Assembly: GCA_001768675.1 (NCBI GenBank)
Contig: MELN01000040.1
Coordinates: 83,870-98,815 of the forward strand
From: Actinobacteria bacterium RBG_16_64_13
GTDB lineage: Bacteria; Actinomycetota; Thermoleophilia; RBG-16-64-13
DNA length: 14,946 nucleotides
Direction of reading: 5' to 3'
Part shown: piece by piece, positions 7,688-14,157 of the stretch
Layout of the letters: every line of letters begins with the position of its first letter
How positions within the stretch are numbered: position 1 is the stretch's first letter
Made by a program: the position numbers and the translations under genes
Notes under the pieces: model-generated
What the model was told of the DNA's origin: nothing
Database searches by the model: none
What the model saw: only the letters and a program-made list of their open reading frames with translations

Positions 7688-7978
7688 CTACAACAGCTCC
7701 TCGACCCACATGCCGATCTCCCCGGGCACCGCCATCAGGGGGTCTATCTGCCCGGCAAGCACCTTGAAGTGGGCAGTGGAGAGATGGTAGTCGAAGGCCT
7801 CATTGGTCTCGTATCGCTCGTAGAAAAGGAACATGTCGGGCTCGTCCGCGGAGCGATGCAGACTGTACTCGATCGCCCCAGGGTCATTCATGACCTGGGG
7901 TTTCATCACCCGGACCGCCTCGAGGAACTCCTGGCTCTTTCCGGTTTGCAGCCTTACTCTGGCGGTGACTATCAACAT
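7688..7978 (-). CDS. ABM-domain protein (YgiN-like putative quinol monooxygenase)
   Basis: 96-residue antibiotic-biosynthesis-monooxygenase-fold protein, a single dimeric alpha/beta-barrel domain. It starts with a strand (MLIVTARVRL), followed by a helix, then EYSLHRS, FLFYERYET and the His-containing YHLSTAHFK segment (residues 64-72) typical of this family. Some members oxidise quinols without a cofactor; others are isomerases or have no known activity. I place the start at ATG 7978, where the domain begins and AAGGAG (7995-7990) lies 11 bases upstream; an in-frame extension to 8098 would overlap the aldo/keto reductase and lacks support. It lies between the reductase (53-bp gap) and the demethylase (56-bp gap). 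In this operon a role on an aromatic or quinone-like intermediate is inference only. Confidence 0.85.
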   Translation of the reverse strand: MLIVTARVRLQTGKSQEFLEAVRVMKPQVMNDPGAIEYSLHRSADEPDMFLFYERYETNEAFDYHLSTAHFKVLAGQIDPLMAVPGEIGMWVEELL

Positions 7979-8031
7979 GATGTTGCCTACTCCTTTTCGT
8001 CGCCGGCGCCGGCGAAGTGTGCTGCCACGCG

Positions 8032-9042
8032 CTACTTGAACTCTATGCCATAGCCCCTGGCATAGAACATGGTGGGAGTGGGTCTGAGCTCCTGCCACAC
8101 CTCGTCGCAGGCCTTCGAATCGTCCGCGCTGATCTCGAGATCAAGAGATCCAAGGTTCTCCTCCAGCTGCTTCACTGAGGAGACCCCGCAGACGATCGAA
8201 CTCACCTGGGGGTTGGTCAACATCCAGGCCAGGGAGAATTGCGAGAGGCTTCGCGGGCCTGCGATCTCTCTGAGACGGGTCACGGCCTGGAAGTACCTTG
8301 GCTCCCAGGTGGACGGGTAGGGCTTCACTCCTGGCGGCGGCGGCCTGGTGGGGTCGTACGCCAGGAACTTCCCGGAGAGCATCCCGCCGGCGAGCGCGCC
8401 CCAGACGTTGATGCCGACTCCCTCGGCCTCGCATAGCCTGGTCATCTCCAGTTCGGCGTCACGGGCGGCGAGGTTGTACACCATCTGGATGCAGTCGACA
8501 CCGGCCAGGTTCTTCTTGTCGGCGATCCAGAGCGCCTTGCAGACCTGCCAGGCGTAGTAGTTGGACAAGCCTATGTAGAGGATCTTGCCCTGCCCGACCA
8601 GATCGTTCATGGTCTCCAGCGACTCCTCGAGCGGGGTCGTGTAGTCGGGCTCGTGCAGGTAGTAGAGATCGATGTAGTCCGTTTGCAGACGCCGCAGGCT
8701 CTCATGGACTCCCTCCACGATGTGCTTGCGATTGAGGCCTCTGTCGTTGGCGCCCGGCCCGGTGAGCGCGGCCACCTTGGTCGCCAGCACGACCGACTGC
8801 CGCCGACCCTTAAGAGCCCTTCCCACGATCTCTTCGGACGGCCCCCTTTGTGGGGTATCCCAGCGCTCCTTGCCGTAGATGTCCGCCGTGTCGATGCAGT
8901 TGATGCCAGCGGCCAACGCCCGGTCGACCATGCCGATGGCGGTCGCTTCATCGACTTTGGAGCCAAACCACAAGGTGCCAAGGCTGATGACAGACAGTTT
9001 GAGGCCTGATCGACCCATTCTCCTGTACTGCATCTCTGCCAC
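8032..9042 (-). CDS. Aldo/keto reductase
   Basis: 336-residue (alpha/beta)8-barrel oxidoreductase, normal length. The catalytic tetrad is visible: Asp51 and Tyr56 in the DTADIYG motif, Lys89 in LATKV and His130 in YYLHEPD. The C-terminal NADP-binding region contains SSIVCGVSSVKQLEENL. The family reduces carbonyls with NADPH, or runs in reverse on sugars and alcohols. The annotated start is GTG 9042, with AGGGGG 6 bases upstream; ATG 9033, giving the usual MQYRRMGRSGLK beginning, is equally possible and shortens it by three residues. It is the first gene after the 204-bp gap holding the foldback element, so it may start a separate transcription unit from the liv genes. The substrate is unknown. 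Confidence 0.92.
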   Translation of the reverse strand: MAEMQYRRMGRSGLKLSVISLGTLWFGSKVDEATAIGMVDRALAAGINCIDTADIYGKERWDTPQRGPSEEIVGRALKGRRQSVVLATKVAALTGPGANDRGLNRKHIVEGVHESLRRLQTDYIDLYYLHEPDYTTPLEESLETMNDLVGQGKILYIGLSNYYAWQVCKALWIADKKNLAGVDCIQMVYNLAARDAELEMTRLCEAEGVGINVWGALAGGMLSGKFLAYDPTRPPPPGVKPYPSTWEPRYFQAVTRLREIAGPRSLSQFSLAWMLTNPQVSSIVCGVSSVKQLEENLGSLDLEISADDSKACDEVWQELRPTPTMFYARGYGIEFK

Positions 9043-9086
9043 TACCGGCCCCCTACTCGCCCAGTGAGATGAGTGACCCGCCTGGG

Positions 9087-9245
9087 AGGCTGCTGAAAAG
9101 CGAAGCCCCGGCCACCGGAAGGCACTGGGCGGCGCGATAGTGCGTTCTCAGTCGCGCAAATAGCGCTGCTGTTCACGCTCCCTGCGTCCTTCTCTCGCCC
9201 ATGCCCATCGCTTCCCGGCGACGAAGCGTCACTATTCAGCAGCCT
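9087..9245. mobile_element. MITE-like foldback element with terminal inverted repeats
   Basis: The perfect 11-bp inverted repeat AGGCTGCTGAA / TTCAGCAGCCT lies at 9087-9097 and 9235-9245. Inside it the two arms stay similar by eye for about 30 further bases (about 65 percent with small gaps, sharing CCGG-AAG and TGGGC blocks) and more weakly for another 10. That leaves a short core with small hairpins such as GCGC-AAATA-GCGC. The element has no transposase and no convincing gene, which fits a non-autonomous miniature element. The end sequence resembles those I recall from several IS families, but I cannot name one. No clear target-site duplication is visible. It fills most of the 204-bp gap between livF and the aldo/keto reductase and ends one base before the livF stop codon. 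Alternatively it could be a transcript-level stem-loop. Confidence 0.5.
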
Positions 9246-9246
9246 G

Positions 9247-9954
9247 CTACCCACCCAGGTAGGCCTTCCTGACGATCTCGCTGCATCTGATGGCCTCGGC
9301 GTCGCCCGAGAACACCACTTGCCCGACCTCCAGCACGTAGCCGGTTTGGCAGACGCCCAGCGCTAGGTGCGCGTTCTGCTCCACCAGAAGAACGCTGATG
9401 CCTCGCTTGTTGATGTCCTTGATCACTTCACCGACCTGCTCGACCACTATGGGCGCGAGACCTACCGAGGGTTCGTCCAGACAGAGCAGGCGAGGAGCTG
9501 CCATCAGCCCTCTTCCGATGGCGAGCATCTGTTGCTCGCCGCCGCTCAGAGTCCCCGCGTTCTGCTTCAGCCGCTCCTTCAGGCGTGGAAACAGCTGGAA
9601 GACATATTCCAGAGACTCGGCGATACCGGCTTTGTCCCTGCGCAGAGTCGCCCCCAGCTTGAGGTTGGTGACGACGGGCAGATAGGGGAAAAGCTGCCGG
9701 CCTTCGGGCACGAGGGCGATGCCTTTCTTGACCCTTGCCGCGGTCTCCAGCCCGCTGATGCTCTCGCCATCAAAGACTATGTCGCCGCCTCGGATAGGCA
9801 CGAGACCTAGGAGCGACTTCAGAATGGTGCTCTTGCCGGCGCCGTTGGCCCCGATGATGCTGACCACTCCGGCCTCGGGGACGTTGACGGTGACGTCCTT
9901 GACCGCCATGGACTTGTTGTAGTAGACGGATATGTTCTGTATCTCAGCAAACAT
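9247..9954 (-). CDS. livF: HAAT-family ABC transporter ATP-binding protein LivF
   Basis: 235-residue ATPase of a branched-chain amino acid-type importer; sits on the cytoplasmic face with LivG and the LivHM permease. Walker A GANGAGKS is at 35-42, the signature LSGGEQ at 136-141 and Walker B LLCLDEP at 156-162. VEQNAHLAL (191-199) and the C-terminal VRKAYLGG are characteristic of LivF. All ATPase motifs are intact. The start is ATG 9954, with GGAG at 9964-9961 and a 6-base spacer; an in-frame TTG at 9966 is less likely. The gene overlaps the end of livG by 11 bp, so translation is likely coupled. It is the last gene of the transporter; the foldback element begins right after its stop codon. 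Substrates of this family include amino acids, urea, short amides and aromatic acids. Confidence 0.95.
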   Translation of the reverse strand: MFAEIQNISVYYNKSMAVKDVTVNVPEAGVVSIIGANGAGKSTILKSLLGLVPIRGGDIVFDGESISGLETAARVKKGIALVPEGRQLFPYLPVVTNLKLGATLRRDKAGIAESLEYVFQLFPRLKERLKQNAGTLSGGEQQMLAIGRGLMAAPRLLCLDEPSVGLAPIVVEQVGEVIKDINKRGISVLLVEQNAHLALGVCQTGYVLEVGQVVFSGDAEAIRCSEIVRKAYLGG

Positions 9955-10705
9955 AGTCAGCTCCAAAGTACGCGGAGATGACTTCTGAATTGGCCCTCAC
10001 TTCGCTGGGCAACCCTTCGCAGATCTTCTCGCCGAAACTGATGACGACCACACGATCGCAGAGGCTCAGGATCTGCATGTTGTGCTCCACGATGAGCACG
10101 GTGATCCCATTGTCGCGCATGCCTCGAATAGCATCGAGGCTGTACTGGATCTCCGAGGGGTTCATGCCGGCCAGGGGCTCGTCCAGCAACAGAAGTGTGG
10201 GCTTCGTCGCCAGCGCCCGTGCCACTCCGAGCATCTTCTGGTGCCCGTGAGCGAGGTTCCTTGCCAGATCGTTTGCCTCTTTGGATAGACCGACCAGACT
10301 TAGTATCTCGTGCGCCTTCTCCCGTATGAATCTCTCGTTGCGCCGGTACTTCGGCGTGCCGAAGAAGATGTCGAACAGGCTCGAGCACGGGTGAAGCTGG
10401 AACGACGAGGTGACGTTCTGAAGGACGGTGAATTCGGGGAACAGCGGGTTGAGCTGGAACGTGCGACCGATGCCCAGAGCGGCCACCTGATCGGGCTGGC
10501 TGCGTGTGATGTCGCGGTCGCGAAACATGTTCGTGCCGCTCGTAACGGGGAGAACGCCGGTGATGAGGTTGAAGACGGTCGATTTGCCGGCACCGTTCGG
10601 ACCGATGAGGCCTACGATCTCGCCTTCGTCGACATGGATGTCGAAGTCGCCGACGGCCTTCAGTCCACCGAATCTCTTCGTGAGTCCCTTAATCTCCAGG
10701 AGCAT
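9944..10705 (-). CDS. livG: HAAT-family ABC transporter ATP-binding protein LivG
   Basis: 253-residue ATPase partner of LivF. Walker A GPNGAGKS is at 35-42, the Q-loop region RTFQLNPLFP at 81-90, Walker B LLLLDEP at 171-177 and the H-loop His208 in VEHNM. The signature motif is LAHGHQ (151-156) rather than the usual LSYGQQ, replacing the signature serine by alanine. Comparable HGHQ forms occur in some relatives, so the protein need not be inactive. GGAGGTGA lies about 8 bases before ATG 10705, a strong ribosome site inside the end of livM, which it overlaps by 17 bp. The family assignment is secure; the transported compound is unknown. Confidence 0.95.
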   Translation of the reverse strand: MLLEIKGLTKRFGGLKAVGDFDIHVDEGEIVGLIGPNGAGKSTVFNLITGVLPVTSGTNMFRDRDITRSQPDQVAALGIGRTFQLNPLFPEFTVLQNVTSSFQLHPCSSLFDIFFGTPKYRRNERFIREKAHEILSLVGLSKEANDLARNLAHGHQKMLGVARALATKPTLLLLDEPLAGMNPSEIQYSLDAIRGMRDNGITVLIVEHNMQILSLCDRVVVISFGEKICEGLPSEVRANSEVISAYFGADYVC

Positions 10706-11750
10706 CGGCCCTCACCTCCCCTTCAGGCTGCTGAGGAAGCCCGCCTCTGCCCAACCGCTTCACGATCCGATTCTTGACCAGGTTCACCAATCCGACGATG
10801 CCGTCGGGTAACGTGAACGCGATGATGAGCAGAATGGCGGCCGTGACATAGGGCAGGTCGCCCTTCAGGTCGCGAAAGTAGAACTCCGGAATGACCAGCA
10901 GGATCAGCACCCCCACCGAGGGGCCCCAGAAGCTGTTCAGGCCACCGACGAGCACGTACATGATGATCAACAGCGTCGCCCCCAGGCCATAGCTGCTCGG
11001 TGAGGCCACTCCCTGGTAGTGACAGTAGAAGGCACCCAACAGGCCCGTGAAGAAGCTACCGAACGCAACTGCCAGGATGCGATTGCGCCTTTCTCCGATA
11101 CCGACGCTCGCCGCTACTTGATGGGATTGGGCCACGGCCTTCATCCTGACGCCTATCCGGCTGAACTCGAACCGGTACATGCAGGCCATGCTGACGACCA
11201 TCAGGCCGAAAGCCAGGTAGTAGTAGTGTGTCCGGTTGCTGAACAAGGGCTGCACTCCGCCTAGCCCGGTGCTCATGCCGGTCGTCTTTCCGCCCGCTGT
11301 GATGAGATTCATGATGACGTAGCCCAGAAAGAGCGTCCCCATGGCGTAGTACACGGTCCGCAGGCGGGCGAAGGGATAAGCGATGATGCTGCCGACAACG
11401 GTCGCGGCCACAGCCCCCAGGGGGATGGTCACCCATGGCGACCAATGCAGCCAGACCGCGGGGATAGCGGCAGCATAGGCGCCGACGCCCATGAACGCAC
11501 CTTGAGCGATGTTGAACTGCCCCGATATCGATATCGTTCTGAAGCCACTCGAAACGACAACATAGACAAATGCGAGGATCAGGACGTGCATGTAGTACGA
11601 GCCGGATATCGCCAGCGGAAGCAGCGCGAGCACGATCATTACCACACCCACGGCCCCGATCCCGCTCCAGCGCCGTGGCTTCGCCCTCGAAGCCTCCCCT
11701 CTATCCGCCGGGTCTCCGCCTGGCGCAAGGACTGCCTTTACCTCACTCAT
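10689..11750 (-). CDS. livM: HAAT-family ABC transporter permease LivM
   Basis: 353-residue inner-membrane permease. A polar cytosolic N-terminal tail of about 30 residues precedes a series of hydrophobic segments beginning near residue 31. The family motif SGQFNIAQGAFMGVGAY (76-92) matches the LivM SGQxSLGHAAFxxxGAY pattern, and the ATPase-coupling loop reads MKAVAQSHQVAASVGI (203-218). The last 30 residues are charged and polar. The ATG overlaps the livH stop as ATGAGTGA (8 bp), with only a weak ribosome site, so translation probably depends on livH. With LivH it forms the membrane channel of the importer. Confidence 0.95.
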   Translation of the reverse strand: MSEVKAVLAPGGDPADRGEASRAKPRRWSGIGAVGVVMIVLALLPLAISGSYYMHVLILAFVYVVVSSGFRTISISGQFNIAQGAFMGVGAYAAAIPAVWLHWSPWVTIPLGAVAATVVGSIIAYPFARLRTVYYAMGTLFLGYVIMNLITAGGKTTGMSTGLGGVQPLFSNRTHYYYLAFGLMVVSMACMYRFEFSRIGVRMKAVAQSHQVAASVGIGERRNRILAVAFGSFFTGLLGAFYCHYQGVASPSSYGLGATLLIIMYVLVGGLNSFWGPSVGVLILLVIPEFYFRDLKGDLPYVTAAILLIIAFTLPDGIVGLVNLVKNRIVKRLGRGGLPQQPEGEVRADAPGD

Positions 11751-12609
11751 GGCCGAAGAACCCCTGAGGTCTGATGACTAGTAGGGCAAGGACCATAATC
11801 GATGCCGCGGCATCGACGACTGCTCCATTGAGGACTACCGGCAGAGCCCCGTACAGCACGCCCAGCAGGCCTCCTACGTAGAAGATGCCGTTGAAGCTGC
11901 CTACTCCTGCCAGGATCACGAGCATCAGCACCTTGATGAGCGTGATGTCGCCCATGAAGGGTGTTAGGTTGTACAACGACCCCATGAACACGCCGGCGAT
12001 GGCGGCGAGCCCGAAACCTACGGCGCAGGCGATAGCGGCCACCCGGCTGAAGCGTACTCCCTGCAAGGCGGCGCCTTCTCTGTTCTGGGTGACGGCCTGC
12101 ATCTGGGCTCCCCAACGGGAGCGATCGACGAACAGGATGATCGCCACGAGGATCACAACACCAATACAGAAGGCCAGGATCCTGTCGGTCTGGACTTTGT
12201 AGGGACCGATGCCGGTCGTCCCTTCGATGAAGGGAGGAATAGCGAGCACCTTAGTGCCCAGGAAGCGGTTGAAAGTCGTCACGAGGACGGTGGAGAGAGC
12301 GATGCAGACCATCATCGTGCGGTTGAAGTCGGCCTTCATGGGCCTGAAGAGAAACCTCTCCACGACTACTCCGAACGCAGCGGCGACCAGGACGGTCAAC
12401 GGGAAGGCGACGAATCCGGGCAAACCAAGCCTGACCACCAGCAGATAGCAGCCGTACGAAGCGGACATGAAGATGGCGCCATGGGCCAGGTTGAAGATCC
12501 CGAGCAAGTTGAGGATGAACGCGAATCCCATGCCCATGAGGATGTAGACCACCCCGAGCAGGACGACGTTGATCACTGTCTGAACTGCAGTCTCCACGCT
12601 TCTAACCAA
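11743..12609 (-). CDS. livH: HAAT-family ABC transporter permease LivH
   Basis: 288-residue, highly hydrophobic inner-membrane permease. The LivH hallmark LGIFNLAHGAIFM (36-48) and the ATPase-coupling loop MQAVTQNREGAALQGV (170-185) are both clear, with hydrophobic stretches throughout. The start is uncertain: TTG 12609 has AAGGTGA almost touching it, while GTG 12597 gives the more typical short N-terminus (VETAVQTVINVVLLG) but has no well-spaced ribosome site. There is no ATG before residue 25. It follows livK by 133 bp containing a large hairpin and overlaps livM by 8 bp. A poor start together with an upstream hairpin suggests lower expression than livK. Confidence 0.93.
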   Translation of the reverse strand: MVRSVETAVQTVINVVLLGVVYILMGMGFAFILNLLGIFNLAHGAIFMSASYGCYLLVVRLGLPGFVAFPLTVLVAAAFGVVVERFLFRPMKADFNRTMMVCIALSTVLVTTFNRFLGTKVLAIPPFIEGTTGIGPYKVQTDRILAFCIGVVILVAIILFVDRSRWGAQMQAVTQNREGAALQGVRFSRVAAIACAVGFGLAAIAGVFMGSLYNLTPFMGDITLIKVLMLVILAGVGSFNGIFYVGGLLGVLYGALPVVLNGAVVDAAASIMVLALLVIRPQGFFGHE

Positions 12610-12642
12610 TCACCTTGTTTGTCAGGCTCCTATCGTTTTTTT

Positions 12643-12722
12643 CGGCAGCAGGCGAGCCGGCTGGTGCGGAGCTGGTCGGGCGCCCCGTGGGCGCTGCCCG
12701 CACCAGCCGGCTTGTGCTGCCG
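12643..12722 (-). promoter_or_regulatory. Large intercistronic hairpin between livK and livH
   Basis: Nested perfect inverted repeats: an outer 8-bp arm (12643-12650 with 12715-12722), a 15-bp arm (12655-12669 with 12698-12712, AGCCGGCTGGTGCGG) and an inner 6-bp arm (12680-12685 with 12689-12694, three-base loop). In the direction of transcription the stem is followed by a run of A, not T, so it is not a classical intrinsic terminator. It more likely protects the 3' end of the livK message or partly attenuates transcription into livH, as stem-loops after binding-protein genes often do. Actinobacterial terminators without a U-tail are another option. Confidence 0.7.
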
Positions 12723-12742
12723 TGTCAGCTAGCTGTGCTCCA

Positions 12743-14017
12743 CTACGGGGTCACATCTGGAAGGATCCAGGGCTTGTACTCGATCTGGCCGTTATTGATG
12801 AGGCACACCGGGATCGGATTGGCCCAAGCATGATTCGTCAGACCGAACAACGCGTTGCCGCTCGGGAATCCGTCACCGTAGAGCGTCGGGATGCTGGTCA
12901 GCGTCTCCCACTTCTTCGCTACTTCGGTCGGATCCAGGCTATCGGCCGCCTCGATGGCATACTTCAACAGATACAGGGCGTTCGGCGCCAAGCCGAATAT
13001 CTGCCGCTTGGGGTCCCCCATCTCTATCAGCCTCTTCATCGGCGCCGCGAGGTTCGGGTCGTCGAGTGACTTGCTCAGGATGCCGACGAGGCCGGTCGCT
13101 GAATCGCCAAGAGCGGCGACCGTCGTTGGAGCGTCGACCGGGAAGGCGATAGGCCCTTCATAGCCCAGCGTGCGCAGACCTTTGACGATGCCGTAGAACG
13201 ACGGGGGGATGCCGATGGGCATCCACACGGCGTCCGGGTTGAGGGCCTTGATCTTTGACGCGACGGGGTTGTAGTCCTCAGCGTTGGTGGCGAATAGCAC
13301 CGGGTCGCCTGCGAGAGTCAGGCCGGTCCGGGTCACGAGGTCCTTGAACCCCGCCTCGAAGGCCGGATAGGTCGCATCCTCTGTCGCCATCACTATGTTC
13401 TTGACATCGGGATAGTACTGCTTGAGGGCCTTCAGAGCGGCCGACTGCTGGGTGATCGGGTCCAGACCCAGGAACGCGTACGGCGTGTCCTTGTTCATCT
13501 CGGCAGGGTTGAGGCCGTTGTAGTTGGCCACGTGCAGGACTTTGTTCTGCTCGAAGATCGGGGTGGTAGCCAGGTTGAAGAACGCTCCCGGGCCGATCAC
13601 GAACTGGAGCTTGTCATCCAGAACGAGCTTGGTCGCGGCAGCGCTGTTCCCATCGAGGCTGCTCTTGCCGTCCTCGATGACCAGCTCGATCATGTAGCTC
13701 TTGCCCTGGACTTTGATGCCGCCGTCGTCGTTGATCATCTTGGCGACGTATTCGAGGTCTACCTTGTCGGCGGCATCGACGACCGAGTACCAGTCAGTCA
13801 GCGACAGGATGGCGCCGATCTTGAGTGTTTCCGGTGGCCCGGCGACGGTCGTCGTGTCCTGCGCGGCCGTCGTGGTGGTCTGCCCGGCGGTCGTGGTCGT
13901 AGCCTGACCCGCGGTCGTCGTGGTCTCTTCGTCGCTGCCACACGCAGCCAGCAGCGATACCATCCCCAGCACGAGTACTAGGACCAGTAGACCAAGGGCG
14001 AATCTCTTCTTACTCAT
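12743..14017 (-). CDS. livK: HAAT-family substrate-binding lipoprotein LivK
   Basis: 424-residue extracytoplasmic ligand-binding protein (Peripla_BP_6 type). The lipoprotein signal has MSKKR followed by a hydrophobic stretch and lipobox LAAC with Cys26. Then comes a Thr-rich linker (about residues 32-59) built from repeated TTTTAGQ-like units, and the mature domain starts around LKIGAILSLT (65-74). Such linkers are frequent in actinobacterial surface lipoproteins. Domain landmarks include INDDGGIKVQGK, FVIGPGAFFN and YNPVASKIKALNPDAVW. AAGGGGAG lies just upstream of ATG 14017. It is the first transporter gene, 140 bp after the mutase-like gene. The ligand is unknown; linkage to oxidoreductases and a demethylase suggests an organic acid or aromatic compound rather than leucine. 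Confidence 0.94.
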   Translation of the reverse strand: MSKKRFALGLLVLVLVLGMVSLLAACGSDEETTTTAGQATTTTAGQTTTTAAQDTTTVAGPPETLKIGAILSLTDWYSVVDAADKVDLEYVAKMINDDGGIKVQGKSYMIELVIEDGKSSLDGNSAAATKLVLDDKLQFVIGPGAFFNLATTPIFEQNKVLHVANYNGLNPAEMNKDTPYAFLGLDPITQQSAALKALKQYYPDVKNIVMATEDATYPAFEAGFKDLVTRTGLTLAGDPVLFATNAEDYNPVASKIKALNPDAVWMPIGIPPSFYGIVKGLRTLGYEGPIAFPVDAPTTVAALGDSATGLVGILSKSLDDPNLAAPMKRLIEMGDPKRQIFGLAPNALYLLKYAIEAADSLDPTEVAKKWETLTSIPTLYGDGFPSGNALFGLTNHAWANPIPVCLINNGQIEYKPWILPDVTP

Positions 14018-14044
14018 CTCACTCCCCTTAAAGAATGCCTCGCG

Positions 14045-14128
14045 TAGCTTGCTTGTCTTTCCTAAGCTTCATTTGGCGCCACGCCTGTACCCCGCTCCTG
14101 AGTACCCCCTTTCGCCTGCCTGTCTTTC
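14045..14128. repeat. Imperfect 17-bp direct repeat upstream of livK
   Basis: Bases 14045-14061 and 14112-14128 match at 14 of 17 positions (consensus on the minus strand GAAAGACARGCARGC plus two bases) and lie 67 bp apart in the 140-bp gap between the mutase-like gene and livK. An 8-bp palindrome TGGCGCCA lies between them at 14074-14081. The layout could be a pair of operator half-sites ahead of livK. I found no convincing -35/-10 promoter in the gap. Chance similarity is not excluded. Confidence 0.3.
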
Positions 14129-14157
14129 GCGACACCACACAAGGGGATCTGCCCGCC

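Noticed and set aside
6249..7790. Long plus-strand open frame (513 codons) opposite the LigM-like gene
   Set aside because: Antisense shadow; low-complexity Val/Leu/Gly/His-rich product, no motif, and it also runs across the end of the ABM gene.
7979..8098. N-terminal extension of the ABM-domain protein
   Set aside because: It overlaps the aldo/keto reductase end, is Arg-rich and domain-free, and AAGGAG precedes the internal ATG 7978.
9042..9254. Small minus-strand frame (70 codons) across the foldback element
   Set aside because: It runs through both terminal inverted repeats, has no domain, and begins inside the livF end without a ribosome site.
10722..10733. Another copy of the AGGCTGCTGA end sequence near the livM 3' end
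   Set aside because: It lies inside normal livM coding sequence with no matching inverted partner nearby, so it is probably chance.
12643..12722. Classical Rho-independent terminator after livK
   Set aside because: The run of T lies on the wrong side for minus-strand transcription; the stem is followed by A residues.
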